Made by a program: the position numbers and the translations under genes. Shown here in pieces: positions 9,886-20,212 of a DNA stretch of 64,000 nt. Source of the stretch: an uncultured Clostridia bacterium (GTDB taxonomy: Bacteria > Bacillota > Clostridia > Christensenellales > Borkfalkiaceae); NCBI GenBank assembly GCA_947589385.1, contig CANPZW010000002.1, positions 1 through 64,000 of the forward strand, written 5' to 3'. Numbering within the stretch: position 1 is the first letter of the stretch; each line of letters starts with the position of its first letter. Under the pieces are notes generated by a model. It had not been told where the DNA came from, ran no database searches, and saw only the letters and a list, made by a program, of their open reading frames with translations.

Positions 9886-9946
9886 TTCATTTTATTTAAT
9901 ACCTTTATCCCTTTATATATTTTAATTAACTTATTTATTTACTCAA

Positions 9947-10489
9947 TCACAATTTTTTTATAATACGGGCGGGATTGCCCGCTATCACGACGTCCGACGG
10001 AAAGGATTTTGTGACGACGGCTCCCGAACCCACGACCACGTTGTCGCCCAGCGTTACGCCGGGATTTATCACGGCGCCGCCGCCTATCCAGCAATCGTTT
10101 CCTATGGTTACGGGTCTGCCCGATTCAAGACCTTCCGTCCTTAATTTTCTGTCCAGCGGGTGCGTCGCCGCGTATATACCGACCTGCGGTCCTATCAGGC
10201 AGTTGTCGCCTATCTTTACTTTGCACACATCTAAAATACATACGCCGTAGTTACAGTAAAAATTTTCACCGACTTCGATATTAAAACCGTAGTCGCAATA
10301 AAAGCCCTGCGTAAGGCATACGTTTTCCCCGCACTTGCCCAAAAGTTCAAAGGCGATTTCCCTTCTGCGTTCGTCGGTTATGTCGCTATTCAGCTCGCGG
10401 CAAAGTTTGCGCGCCCTATTCCCCTCGGATTTCAGAGATTCGTCGCAAAAATACAGCTCTCCCGCAAGCATTTTTTCTTTATTCGTCAT
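9947..10489 (-). CDS. Maltose/galactoside O-acetyltransferase family (left-handed beta-helix hexapeptide repeats)
   Basis: MTNKEKMLAGELYFCDESL N-terminus and hexapeptide repeats (NDCWIGGGAVINPGVTLGDNVVVGSGAVVTKSFPSDVVIAGNPARIIKKL). Confidence 0.93.
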   Translation of the reverse strand: MTNKEKMLAGELYFCDESLKSEGNRARKLCRELNSDITDERRREIAFELLGKCGENVCLTQGFYCDYGFNIEVGENFYCNYGVCILDVCKVKIGDNCLIGPQVGIYAATHPLDRKLRTEGLESGRPVTIGNDCWIGGGAVINPGVTLGDNVVVGSGAVVTKSFPSDVVIAGNPARIIKKL

Positions 10490-11382
10490 AAAATGCCTTC
10501 GATAAATTCTTCGGGGTCGAAAAGTTCTATGTCGTCTATCTTTTCGCCCACGCCCGTGAACAGAACGGGTATGCCCAACTCGCCGCACAGCGAAATTACA
10601 AAACCGCCCTTTGCGGAACTGTCCAGCTTTGTCAATACTATGCCGTCCAGCTCGACCGCCTCGTCGAAAATTTCCGCCTGGCTCGCCGCGTTGTTGCCCG
10701 TCGTCGCGTCAAGTATAAGCAGCTTGTAAAAATTAGCCGCGGGCATTTCGCGCTCAACCACGCGGGACATCTTTTTAAGCTCTTCCATAAGATGAGCCTT
10801 GACGTGCAGACGGCCCGCCGTGTCGATAATCACTACGTCCGTTCCCTTCGCCTTTGCGGAGGTAAGCGCGTCGTAAACCACAGCCGAAGGGTCGCTGCCC
10901 TCCTCGTGCTTGACTATCCTGACTTTTGCGCGCTCCGCCCAGACCGTAAGCTGGTCGGCGGCGGCGGCACGGAAAGTGTCCGCCGCCGCTACGGTTACAG
11001 ATTTACCCTGCTTTAAAAAATAATTCGCAAGCTTGCCCACGGTTGTGGTTTTGCCCACTCCGTTCACTCCCACAAGCATTATTACGGCGGGGTATTTTAT
11101 TTCGGGAATTTCAGCCTCGTTCAGTTTTTCTTCAAGTATGTCCTTCAATAAATCGGTGACGAACTGCTTGTCCTTTAATTTTTCGTGTTTGGCTTCGGCG
11201 CGGAGTTCCTCCACCACTTCCCCGGCGGTCGTGACGGAAATATCCGCGCCTATCAGAATTTCTTCAAGTTCTTCGTAAAATTCGTCGCCTATTTTATTTT
11301 TCGAAAATAAATTCGAAAGCGCGGAAGAAAGCCCTTCGCGCGTTTTCTTCAATGCGTTTTTAAGCTTTGAAAACAATCCCAT
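10486..11382 (-). CDS. ftsY: Signal recognition particle receptor FtsY
   Basis: SRP GTPase motifs GVNGVGKTTTVGKLA, DTFRAAAADQL, DTAGRLH, TKLDSSAKGG. Confidence 0.97.
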   Translation of the reverse strand: MGLFSKLKNALKKTREGLSSALSNLFSKNKIGDEFYEELEEILIGADISVTTAGEVVEELRAEAKHEKLKDKQFVTDLLKDILEEKLNEAEIPEIKYPAVIMLVGVNGVGKTTTVGKLANYFLKQGKSVTVAAADTFRAAAADQLTVWAERAKVRIVKHEEGSDPSAVVYDALTSAKAKGTDVVIIDTAGRLHVKAHLMEELKKMSRVVEREMPAANFYKLLILDATTGNNAASQAEIFDEAVELDGIVLTKLDSSAKGGFVISLCGELGIPVLFTGVGEKIDDIELFDPEEFIEGIL

Positions 11383-11412
11383 ATCTTTAACCTTATTTGA
11401 ACGGTTTGAACT

Positions 11413-14400
11413 TTATTGAACGGTATCTCCGCCAAGTCTGCTTTCGACTTCGGACAGTTTGACCGAAACTATTTTTGACACGCCCTTTTCCTCCATGGTT
11501 ACGCCGAACAAAATATCCGCGTTTTCCATTGTGGGTTTACGGTGGGTGATTACTATAAATTGAGTGTTCTGCGCGAATTTTTTAAGATATTTCGCGTATC
11601 TTGCGACGTTCGCCTCGTCCAGCGCCGCTTCGATTTCGTCCAACACGCAGAAAGGCATAGGCCGCATGCCTATGATTGCGAACAATATGGCTATTGCCGT
11701 AAGGGCGCGCTCGCCGCCGGAAAGCAGGGAAATTTTAGTTAGTTTTTTGCCCGGCGGGCAGGCTATAATCTCCACGCCAGCGTTCAACGGGTCGTCACAT
11801 TCGGAATAGTCGAGTTGAAGCTCGGCTTTGCCGCCGCCGAAAAGTTCCTTAAACGTACGCTTGAAGTTTTCGCTTATAATCTGGAAGCCCTCGTCGAAAA
11901 TCCTCAGCATTTCGGCGCGAATATCTTCCAGCGCGGACGTCAAATCGTCGATAGCCTTTTCAAGGTCCTGCTCCTCCGCCTGCATCTTTTCGTAACGGCC
12001 GCTGACTTCCTCGTACTCCTCGACCGCGTTGTGGTTCACCGCGCCCAGCATCGATATCTGGCGGCGCAGGTTGGTTATGCGCGAATTTGCTCCCGAAGCG
12101 TCGAAATTTTCGACCTTATATTCAAGACAGCCCTCGTAATCGGTGTTGTATTCTTCGGTAATGCGCTGCTGTAAATTTTCAAGGTCGCTGTCGATTTTCA
12201 AAATCGCCATTTCGATGCCGTGCTGGCGGTTTATAAGCTTTTCCCTCTGCTCCGAACACTCGAAACGTTCACGGTCTATCTGCTTAATCCGCTCGTTGCA
12301 CTCTGTTTTCAAAGCCGTGGTTTCTTCAATACGCCGTCTTAAATCGTTTACGACAGCCTGTTCCTCTTCGGTTAGAGCGGTGCGTTCCGCCTGGCGGTTG
12401 ATTTCCTCTATACGCTTCTGAATTTCGGGAATACCCGCTTTTATCTGCTCGATTTTTAGTTTAAGGTCGTCGCGTTCTTTTGTAAGGCGGGCGACGTTTT
12501 CCGCAGAAGCCTTCACGGCGCTTTCGAGAGAGGCGATTTCCACCAAATGGTTGTTCAGTCTGTCGCTTGCCTGCGTACGTGCGGCGACAAGTCTATCGTA
12601 CTGCGCGCTCATGTCGTCCATCTTGGCGGAAGCGTCGTCCGACTGCGCCGTCAAATCGCTTGCCCCGCGGCTTACGCCCGAATATTCGTTATCCAGCCCC
12701 GCCAGCCTTTCGCGGAGAGCCGAAACGGACTGGTTGTATGCCGCATATTCGCTTTCGGCGGAAGCCTGCGCCTGCGTCAAAGCCGACTGTTTTTCGGAAA
12801 GCTGGGCAATCTCCACCCTCGAATTTTGCAATTTGGTCTGCAATACGTTTAGTTCCGCCGCGGCTTTATCCCTTGCGGTTTCCAAATCCTTGCGCCTGTC
12901 GTCCGCGCGGGATAAGAAGGATTTCCGCTGTTCGAGCAGTTCTTCAAGCTCCTTTATTCTCCTTTCGTTGGCAAGAAGATTTCCTGCCACCTCGCGGCGC
13001 GAACCGCCCGTCATAGAGCCGCTTACGGAAATTATATCTCCGTCCAAAGTGACTATTTTAAATGCGCGGGGATATCTTCTTGCAATCTGCGTTGCGTTTT
13101 GGATATTATCGACAATAAGCGTATTGCCGAGCAGATTATGTATTACATTCTCGAATTTTTTATCGTACTTTACAAGATTTATGGCGTAACCTATCGCGCC
13201 CTTGTCGCGCACGGCGGACTTTATCTGGTCGTTTTCGAGGTGGGGTTTTAAAGCTTCTATGGGAAGGAATGTGACCTGACCCGAACGGGTGCGTTTCAAA
13301 TATTCGATTAGATATTGAGCGTCCTCGCGGGTGCGGGTTATTACGTTCTGCATAGCCCCGCCGAACGCCGTTTCTATCGCCGTTTCGTACTCCTTTTCGC
13401 AGCCGACGACGTCTGCTATAAGCCCCTGTATTTTATCCGCAAGTTCCTGCTGGGAACGGCTGTCGCTCATCAATTTTTTGACTGAATAGACGTAGCCGTC
13501 GAATCTGTCGCGCAGAGCCCTGTAAGTTTCGAGGTTTGAATTTATCGAACTTATCTGCGCCTGCGCGTCATAGACCTGTTTCAAAAGCGCCTGTATTCTG
13601 CCCTCGCAGTCGCGAACGCGTTTTTCGGCTTCGTCCAGAAGTTGGTTTTCGTTGCTTAAAAACTCCGAAAGGGCGTTGCTCTTTTCGATGCAAGCCGCAT
13701 ATTCTCCGCGGGCAGCGTCCCTGCGGGCGCGGATTTTTTCCATGTCGTCCTCAATTTCTTTCAAGCGCTCCTGCAAAAGCTGTTTCTGCGCCGAAAGCGA
13801 ACCCATATTCTGGCGTATTTCGGATAAATCCTTGAAAGTGTCCAGCACTTTTTTACGGTGTTCGCCCGTCATATATTCGTATTCGGAAATCTTTTGGGAA
13901 AACTCCGCTATTTTGGCGCGCACTTCTTCCGTATTGCCTTTCAATGTGTTAATCCGTTCGCCGTTGCGGGCGCTTATCGCCTCGGCGCGGCGTATTTCAC
14001 GGTCAATATCGTCTATACGCTTTGCCGAAAAACTTAAATCGTCCTGCGCTGCGGCAAGCTGCGCCTTTACGGAACGCGCCTGTTCGGAATAAAGCCGCGT
14101 CTGTCCGCTTTTATGCTCGATATTTACCTCGTAGCGGCGGATTCTGTCGTTCAGGTCCTGTAAATCCACGTCCGCCTGTTCCAGCTTGTCGCGACATTCC
14201 TGGTATTCCTTTAAAAGGTTCTCCGCCCGCTCGTCCGCGGCTTTTACGCCTTCCTCCAAAGCTATGTTCTGGTTTGCCAAAACTTGCTTTTCTCCCTCGG
14301 CGCTGTCATGGCGGATTATGTACAAATTCATTTCCTGTGAACGCATTTCGGAATAGAGGTCGCGGTATTTCAAAGCGTTTTCCGCCGCCTTTTTCAAAGG

Positions 14401-15012
14401 ACCCAGCTGGCGTTCCACCTCAGACATTCTCTGCTTGAAAACAAAAAGGTTGTCCTTCGAAGCTTCCAGCTTGCGCTCCGCCTCGGCTTTTCTGTCTTTG
14501 AAAACGACTATACCCGTCGCTTCCTCGAAAATAGAGCGTCTGTCCTCGGGCTTGGCGTTCATTATCTGTTCTATCCTGCCCTGACCGATAATAGAATAGC
14601 CTTCTTTCGCAGCGCCCGCGCCGTGCAAAAGCTCGGTAAGCCTTTTCATTCTGGTGACTTCGCGGTTTAATATGTATTCGCTGGTGCCGTCGCGGTAGAG
14701 CCGGCGGGTCATCTCCACCTCGTCCGTGTCGATATTGAAGATACGGTTGGTATTGTCGAAGGTTAATGTCACCTCGCAAAAGGACATCATGCGGCGTTTT
14801 TCCGTGCCGCCGAAAATAACGTCCATCATCTGCGAACCGCGCATCATCTTTGCCGACTGTTCGCCGAGTACCCAGCGGATTGCATCCGCGACATTGGACT
14901 TGCCACAGCCGTTAGGTCCGACTATACAGGTCACGCCCTCGCCGAGGGGTATTACCGTTTTGTCGGCAAAGGATTTGAAGCCCACAAGCTGTATCTGTTT
15001 GAATGTTAGCAT
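11413..15012 (-). CDS. smc: Chromosome segregation protein SMC
   Basis: Walker A GPNGCGKSNVADAIRWVLGEQSAKMMRG, hinge, coiled coils, LSGGERALTAIAILFAI signature. Confidence 0.98.
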   Translation of the reverse strand: MLTFKQIQLVGFKSFADKTVIPLGEGVTCIVGPNGCGKSNVADAIRWVLGEQSAKMMRGSQMMDVIFGGTEKRRMMSFCEVTLTFDNTNRIFNIDTDEVEMTRRLYRDGTSEYILNREVTRMKRLTELLHGAGAAKEGYSIIGQGRIEQIMNAKPEDRRSIFEEATGIVVFKDRKAEAERKLEASKDNLFVFKQRMSEVERQLGPLKKAAENALKYRDLYSEMRSQEMNLYIIRHDSAEGEKQVLANQNIALEEGVKAADERAENLLKEYQECRDKLEQADVDLQDLNDRIRRYEVNIEHKSGQTRLYSEQARSVKAQLAAAQDDLSFSAKRIDDIDREIRRAEAISARNGERINTLKGNTEEVRAKIAEFSQKISEYEYMTGEHRKKVLDTFKDLSEIRQNMGSLSAQKQLLQERLKEIEDDMEKIRARRDAARGEYAACIEKSNALSEFLSNENQLLDEAEKRVRDCEGRIQALLKQVYDAQAQISSINSNLETYRALRDRFDGYVYSVKKLMSDSRSQQELADKIQGLIADVVGCEKEYETAIETAFGGAMQNVITRTREDAQYLIEYLKRTRSGQVTFLPIEALKPHLENDQIKSAVRDKGAIGYAINLVKYDKKFENVIHNLLGNTLIVDNIQNATQIARRYPRAFKIVTLDGDIISVSGSMTGGSRREVAGNLLANERRIKELEELLEQRKSFLSRADDRRKDLETARDKAAAELNVLQTKLQNSRVEIAQLSEKQSALTQAQASAESEYAAYNQSVSALRERLAGLDNEYSGVSRGASDLTAQSDDASAKMDDMSAQYDRLVAARTQASDRLNNHLVEIASLESAVKASAENVARLTKERDDLKLKIEQIKAGIPEIQKRIEEINRQAERTALTEEEQAVVNDLRRRIEETTALKTECNERIKQIDRERFECSEQREKLINRQHGIEMAILKIDSDLENLQQRITEEYNTDYEGCLEYKVENFDASGANSRITNLRRQISMLGAVNHNAVEEYEEVSGRYEKMQAEEQDLEKAIDDLTSALEDIRAEMLRIFDEGFQIISENFKRTFKELFGGGKAELQLDYSECDDPLNAGVEIIACPPGKKLTKISLLSGGERALTAIAILFAIIGMRPMPFCVLDEIEAALDEANVARYAKYLKKFAQNTQFIVITHRKPTMENADILFGVTMEEKGVSKIVSVKLSEVESRLGGDTVQ

Positions 15013-15025
15013 ATTTATTTCCTTT

Positions 15026-15073
15026 TGGAATAATTTCCGTTACTCTGATTGGAATAACTTCCGTTACACTGAA
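15026..15073. repeat. Two tandem copies of a 24-bp repeat
   Basis: TGGAATAATTTCCGTTACTCTGAT followed directly by TGGAATAACTTCCGTTACACTGAA. Confidence 0.85.
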
Positions 15074-15107
15074 TTATTGCTTTCCGACCGACTGAACGTT
15101 GAACGCG

Positions 15108-15740
15108 TCAATCGTTTTTGTTCAGAAATTCCAGCGCTTTTTGTGCCGCAAGCTGTTCGGACTGTCTTGCGTTGTCCGCCGTGCCCTCGAAAGTTCTGCC
15201 GCAGACGGCGACCATTGAACGGAACACGGGTTTTTGGGGCGTGCCTATATTCTTTCGTTCGTACTCGGGCAAAGGCTCTCCCCTGCCTTGCAGAAATTCC
15301 TGCAACTTCCCCTTGTAATTTATCTGCGGACGGGCGGGCGAAAAATCCATCGTACGGTAAACGAAAGAGCGCGCCGCGTCCATTCCGCCGTCGAGATATA
15401 TTGCGGCGAGCACCGCCTCGTACGCCGAAGGAATGGACTTTTTCAGCACCGTATCGCCTTGGCTTTTTATGAAAAACTTGTCCAGCCCCAACTTCTTTGA
15501 AACGGGCGTAAGCGCCTTATCCGATACATACGTCTTGCGTTTTTCGGTAAGTTCGCCCTCCGATTTGTCGTCGTCGTAAATTTTTTCGGAGACAATAAAT
15601 TCGAGAATCGCGTCCCCGAAAAATTCCATTGTCTGGTTGTTGTCGTCCGGGTCGGCGGACGCGAGGGTGAGCGAAGTTTTCAAAAGCTTTTTGTTTTTGA
15701 ACACATACCCCAGCCTTTTTTCGATTTCGGCGTAATTCAT
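15108..15740 (-). CDS. rnc: Ribonuclease III
   Basis: NQTMEFFGDAILEFIVSEKIY catalytic motif and C-terminal dsRBD. Confidence 0.95.
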   Translation of the reverse strand: MNYAEIEKRLGYVFKNKKLLKTSLTLASADPDDNNQTMEFFGDAILEFIVSEKIYDDDKSEGELTEKRKTYVSDKALTPVSKKLGLDKFFIKSQGDTVLKKSIPSAYEAVLAAIYLDGGMDAARSFVYRTMDFSPARPQINYKGKLQEFLQGRGEPLPEYERKNIGTPQKPVFRSMVAVCGRTFEGTADNARQSEQLAAQKALEFLNKND

Positions 15741-16778
15741 TTAAATTTCCTCTGCCGGAATCAGCGATTTGAAGTCAATCTGTTCAAGCATTTTTTCGAC
15801 TTCTCCGACAAGCCCGTTCCTGTAAATCTGCGCCGCGTTCGCGATAGAGGCGGCTATCGTCTGGGGTTTGGACGAACCGTGGGTTTTCACGACGGGCTTT
15901 TTAAGCCCCAAAAGCAAAGCGCCACCGAATTTGTCGAAATCGAGCTGTGCGCGCATATTTTTTATGGCTTTTTTCGCGAACAAATAGCCTATTTTAGAGC
16001 GCGTTGTGGCGGATAATTCCTTCTTCATTACGCCGAGCACGAGTTTGCCGCAACCCTCTATCGATTTCAACGCGATATTGCCCGAAAAACCGTCCGACAC
16101 GGCTACGTCGGCTTCGCCCAGCATTATATCCCGCCCCTCGATATTCCCGATAAAATTTATGCCTTTCATCTGCGAGAGGTATTTGAACGTCTGTTGCCTT
16201 AAAGGGTCGCCCTTATGCTCCTCTGTGCCGTTATTCAAAAGCCCGACTTTGGGCGATTTTATTCCGAAGCCGACCTGCGCGTAAGCCGAAGCGAGCAAGG
16301 CGAACTGGCAGAGCATTACGGGCTTACATTCGGCGTTTGCGCCGCAATCGCAGAGCAGCGTAAAGCCCCCGCGGGAATTAGGTATCGCGGGGCAAAGCGC
16401 GGCGCGGTTTATGCCGCGTATTCTTCCCAGAATTGTTTGTCCGCCGACTATCGTCGCGCCTGTTGAACCCGCCGTGACGAGGGCGCAAACGTCCTCTTGC
16501 TTTTTCAATATCCAAAACGCCGTGGCAAGCGAAGAATTTTTCTTCGTCATCAACGCCACGGTGGGAACGTCGTTCATCTCTATTACTTCGGGGCAATCGA
16601 CTATTTCCAGACGGCTTTTGTCGTAAGAATATTTTTTAAGCTCTTCTTCCAAAGCTTTTTGCCTGCCCGTCAAAACAAGATATAATTGCGGGTCGTTTTT
16701 CAGCGCTTCCGCCGCGCCTTGAACGGTCGCCGCGGGCGCATTATCGCCGCCCATGGCGTCAAGTACTATTTTTACCAT
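15741..16778 (-). CDS. plsX: Phosphate acyltransferase PlsX
   Basis: KIVLDAMGGDNAPAATVQGAAEAL, EVIEMND, SGFSGNIALKSIEG. Confidence 0.96.
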   Translation of the reverse strand: MVKIVLDAMGGDNAPAATVQGAAEALKNDPQLYLVLTGRQKALEEELKKYSYDKSRLEIVDCPEVIEMNDVPTVALMTKKNSSLATAFWILKKQEDVCALVTAGSTGATIVGGQTILGRIRGINRAALCPAIPNSRGGFTLLCDCGANAECKPVMLCQFALLASAYAQVGFGIKSPKVGLLNNGTEEHKGDPLRQQTFKYLSQMKGINFIGNIEGRDIMLGEADVAVSDGFSGNIALKSIEGCGKLVLGVMKKELSATTRSKIGYLFAKKAIKNMRAQLDFDKFGGALLLGLKKPVVKTHGSSKPQTIAASIANAAQIYRNGLVGEVEKMLEQIDFKSLIPAEEI

Positions 16779-16916
16779 ATGGTTCTCCGAAATTCGAAAT
16801 ACTTTTCAAGTATAACATAATCGCGGAAAAAACACAACTTATCGTATGGAAAAATTTGAAAATTACTATATTTTGTTTAACATTATCCGTCGTAACGGCG
16901 ATAAAAAGATTTGCCG

Positions 16917-18191
16917 TCAGCCGGGAGCGCCGTCTTGCGCGGTTTCCTCACCGTCGGACAGGGTATAGACAAGCCTTTTTTGCGGCAGATATTTATCGCG
17001 GCGAAGCTTGACCCTCTTTACGTAACCGCTGCGTTCGATTAAAAGATAGCCCTCGCTTCTCACCCCGTCCCTGCCCTCGCGGACGTCCGAAGGGTCGGCG
17101 CATTGTTCCTCGGGGGCGGGCAGATAGCCTAAAATTACGCTTTCAAGCGAATATTTCGCGCCGTCGCTTTTGCCGTAAAATTCAAACGAAACACTGCCCT
17201 CCGCAGTATGCGAACGCAGATACACGGGATATTTGGACGGGTTGCGGAATTTTAAATCGCACGCGCTGCCGCTTACCATTGCGTCGCGCGAGGGCTCAAC
17301 GTATCCCACGGCAAGGGAATGGGGATGAAATTCCGTTACTGCCATTCCCGAAAGCAACGCGGCGTTATACAGAGTTGTGCTTACCTGGCATACCCCGCCC
17401 CCTACGCCCTCGGTATATTCGCCGTTTTCGATAATCTTTGCTTTAAGAAAACCCCTTTCGGGCAGTCTTGCGCCCACGGTCTTATTAAACGAAAGCGTTT
17501 CACCTCCCTGTATAATTACGCCGTTTAAAAGTTCCGCGGCTAGGCGTATATTGCTTGCGCGGTTTATGTTGGTTTGGTCGAAATATGTTGTGTATCTGCC
17601 GAGGAGAACGGTGTTTTGTTTGACGGTATGAAGGGAATTTTGGCGGAACGTGTTGAGATATCTTACATTTATCTGCTCGAAACCGCCCTTTAAAGAGCTT
17701 AAAATATCGTTTTTCAGGCGTACTGCGTCAACTTCTTTTCCGTCATGTCCTTCATGGTAGATAAAGGGCGCGCCCGTCGTTTTAAATTCCGCATATGGTT
17801 CTTCCTTTAAAACGCGTTCGCTTTCGCAGACTGCGGCTACTACCTCGTTAAGCCCGCACAGATAATAGCTGAAATTCGCAGTATAACTGCCCTTTCGCTT
17901 TGCGCGCCTCAACGTATCCTGAACGTTATCCTTATAGGAAATTTCGGGAAAACTAAACACGTATTGACATTTTTCGCCCGAAACAACAAGTTTTTTTGTC
18001 TTTAACTCCTTTTCTTTCTCACCGCGGATAAGCGCGGCTGCGGCAGAACGGGTTAACCCGCCCACATCGCAGCCGTTTACCGTCACGCCTTTGGGAAGGG
18101 TTACCGTAAAACCGCACAGACAAAAAACAATGCCCGTCACAAGGGCGGACAAAATAAGGCACGTATTAAGTTTTTTTAATAATTTAATCAA
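16917..18191 (-). CDS. VanW family protein
   Basis: LPKGVTVNGCDVGGLTRSAA region plus VanW core TLSFNKTVGARLPERGFLKAKIIENGEYTEGVGGGVCQVSTTLYNAALLSGM. Confidence 0.9.
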   Translation of the reverse strand: MIKLLKKLNTCLILSALVTGIVFCLCGFTVTLPKGVTVNGCDVGGLTRSAAAALIRGEKEKELKTKKLVVSGEKCQYVFSFPEISYKDNVQDTLRRAKRKGSYTANFSYYLCGLNEVVAAVCESERVLKEEPYAEFKTTGAPFIYHEGHDGKEVDAVRLKNDILSSLKGGFEQINVRYLNTFRQNSLHTVKQNTVLLGRYTTYFDQTNINRASNIRLAAELLNGVIIQGGETLSFNKTVGARLPERGFLKAKIIENGEYTEGVGGGVCQVSTTLYNAALLSGMAVTEFHPHSLAVGYVEPSRDAMVSGSACDLKFRNPSKYPVYLRSHTAEGSVSFEFYGKSDGAKYSLESVILGYLPAPEEQCADPSDVREGRDGVRSEGYLLIERSGYVKRVKLRRDKYLPQKRLVYTLSDGEETAQDGAPG

Positions 18192-19015
18192 ATTTTCAAT
18201 CTTTGCCGAAGCTCTGCCGAAGGGTGAAATTCAGGTTCGCCCACTGCCCTGCCTCCGCCGGCGAAATGGCAATCAGACCCGCCGGTGACGTACAGCCCGA
18301 GTTCTTCGGCAAGCTCCTTAAAGTATGCCGTCTCTATGACAGTATGCGTAGCATAAACCGCTTCTATGCCTTTAAGTCCCGCCGAAGCAAGATGTTTTAT
18401 AAGCGCGTAAAGTTCGGCTTTCGGCAAATCTATCCTCCCCGGGTGGGCTATGACGGCTATTCCGCCGGCGGCTGAAATTTCGCTTATTGCTTGTTCGGGC
18501 GAGGGGCGGTAAATATTGGAATATGCGGGGCGTCCGAACATCATATACTTCTTGTAAAAGGCGTACCTGTCCTTTTCATAGCCCTTTTTTACCGCCGCCC
18601 GCGCTATGTGCATGGCGTGCAGCGGGGTTTGGAGAAAATCCCTTTCCGCGGCGGCGTCTTGATAAGTTATTTTAACCCCTACGGCGTTCAGTTTTTCGAT
18701 TATATTTGCGGCGCGTATTTCGCTGCCCTCGCGCAGAGTTTCCAAAAACCGCAAAAAACCGGCGTTTTCGGGGTCGAAACCGTAGCCGAGAGTATGGATT
18801 TTAACGTCGCCGATATATGCGGATATTTCCACGCCCGCAACCGACTTCAAACGGCAATTTTCGCATAACGTGTTGACTTTTAGAGTGTTGAAAACCGTAT
18901 CGTGGTCGGTTACGGACAGTACGGAAAGTTTGGCGGCGAGGGCGTGTTTTACAACTTCCGCGGGCGTAAAATATCCGTCCGAAGCGTTTGTGTGAATATG
19001 GAAATCCGCCCTCAT
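18188..19015 (-). CDS. PHP domain phosphoesterase
   Basis: MRADFHIHTNASDGYFTPAEVV, VTDHDTV, AHPGRIDLP, GGSDCHF. Confidence 0.92.
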   Translation of the reverse strand: MRADFHIHTNASDGYFTPAEVVKHALAAKLSVLSVTDHDTVFNTLKVNTLCENCRLKSVAGVEISAYIGDVKIHTLGYGFDPENAGFLRFLETLREGSEIRAANIIEKLNAVGVKITYQDAAAERDFLQTPLHAMHIARAAVKKGYEKDRYAFYKKYMMFGRPAYSNIYRPSPEQAISEISAAGGIAVIAHPGRIDLPKAELYALIKHLASAGLKGIEAVYATHTVIETAYFKELAEELGLYVTGGSDCHFAGGGRAVGEPEFHPSAELRQRLKI

Positions 19016-20097
19016 TTTTTTACTTTCCCCCCTTCAATGCGTATCTTGTGCGTTTCAAGTCCGTACAATACCCGCTCGGCGTGGGTGCAGGTCAGAACGG
19101 TTTGCAATCCCTGCGTGTATGACACGAGTTTTTTTCTTCTGGGCAAATCCAACTCGCTCATCACATCGTCGAGGACAAGCACGGGATATTCCCCCGAAAG
19201 CCGCTTGAAAATTTCCACTTCGGCAAGTTTTACGGAAAGCGCGGCTGTCCTTGTCTGCCCTTGCGAAGCGTACGACTTGGCGTCCGCGCCGTCTATCTCG
19301 ATTTCCACGTCGTCGCGGTGGGGTCCCGAAGCGGTAAATCCGAGGCGTATGTCCCTTTCGTAATTTTCAGAAAGCTCGGTATATATGCGTTCTTTTAACT
19401 CTTCCTCGCTTCCCTTGTATTTTTTTTCCGGTCTTATTTCAAGTCTTTCCGCGCCTTCCGTCAATGCCGAATGTATTTCCGCAGCGACGGGCGCAAGCTG
19501 TTCTATAAAGTCTGCGCGGCGGCGGGCAATCGTGGCGGCGTATTTGCTCAATTCGCTATCCCAAACGGGCAATAATTCAAAAACCGTATTCAGGTTTTTG
19601 TCTTTTAAAAGATTATTGCGCTGTTCCAGAATCCTGTTGTAGCGGATAAGCGCGATATAATACGGGCGCGAAAGCTGGGATATTGATACGTTAAGGAAAC
19701 GGCGGCGTTCTTCGGGACCGTCCTGGATAAGCCGTAATTCCTGCGGGGAAAAGAAAACCGAATACAGATTGCCGAGAATGTCTGCGTTGCGCGCGATTTT
19801 ATTGCCGTTTACCCTTATCTCCCTTCCGTTTTCGGTGATTTTCGCGTAGATTTCGACGGCGCCGTATCTTCCCTCGGCGCAGGCGGAAATTTCGGCGTAG
19901 TCCTCCCCGCGGCGGATAAGCTGTTTATCCCTTCTTGCCCGCGGAGAAGTGCCCGTGCAAAGATAATACACCGCCTCCGCACAGTTGGTTTTGCCCTGGG
20001 CGTTTCTGCCGTATATTACGTTCAAGCCGTCAGAAAATTCTATGCGTTCGTCGGCATAATTTCTGAAATTTTTCAAATTCAAATTTTTTATGCGCAT
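19012..20097 (-). CDS. recF: DNA replication/repair protein RecF
   Basis: LKNFRNYADERIEFSDGLNVIYGRNAQGKTNCAEAVYYL; ASQGQTRTAALSVKLAE; VLDDVMSELD. Confidence 0.96.
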   Translation of the reverse strand: MRIKNLNLKNFRNYADERIEFSDGLNVIYGRNAQGKTNCAEAVYYLCTGTSPRARRDKQLIRRGEDYAEISACAEGRYGAVEIYAKITENGREIRVNGNKIARNADILGNLYSVFFSPQELRLIQDGPEERRRFLNVSISQLSRPYYIALIRYNRILEQRNNLLKDKNLNTVFELLPVWDSELSKYAATIARRRADFIEQLAPVAAEIHSALTEGAERLEIRPEKKYKGSEEELKERIYTELSENYERDIRLGFTASGPHRDDVEIEIDGADAKSYASQGQTRTAALSVKLAEVEIFKRLSGEYPVLVLDDVMSELDLPRRKKLVSYTQGLQTVLTCTHAERVLYGLETHKIRIEGGKVKK

Positions 20098-20212
20098 TTT
20101 TCCGTCAAAATACTTTATTTTAATCGATTTTTGTATTATAATTGCTTCAAGCGGTTTCGACTATACTATTATATCAGAATTTTTCGGAATTTCAAAGGAT
20201 ATTTGACGCGTT

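Noticed and set aside
11542-14779. Multiple ORFs overlapping smc on both strands
   Set aside because: Shadow ORFs in a high-GC3 coding region; SMC is unambiguous
20098-20212. oriC between recF and dnaA
   Set aside because: AT-rich but no DnaA boxes seen; too short and no orientation switch
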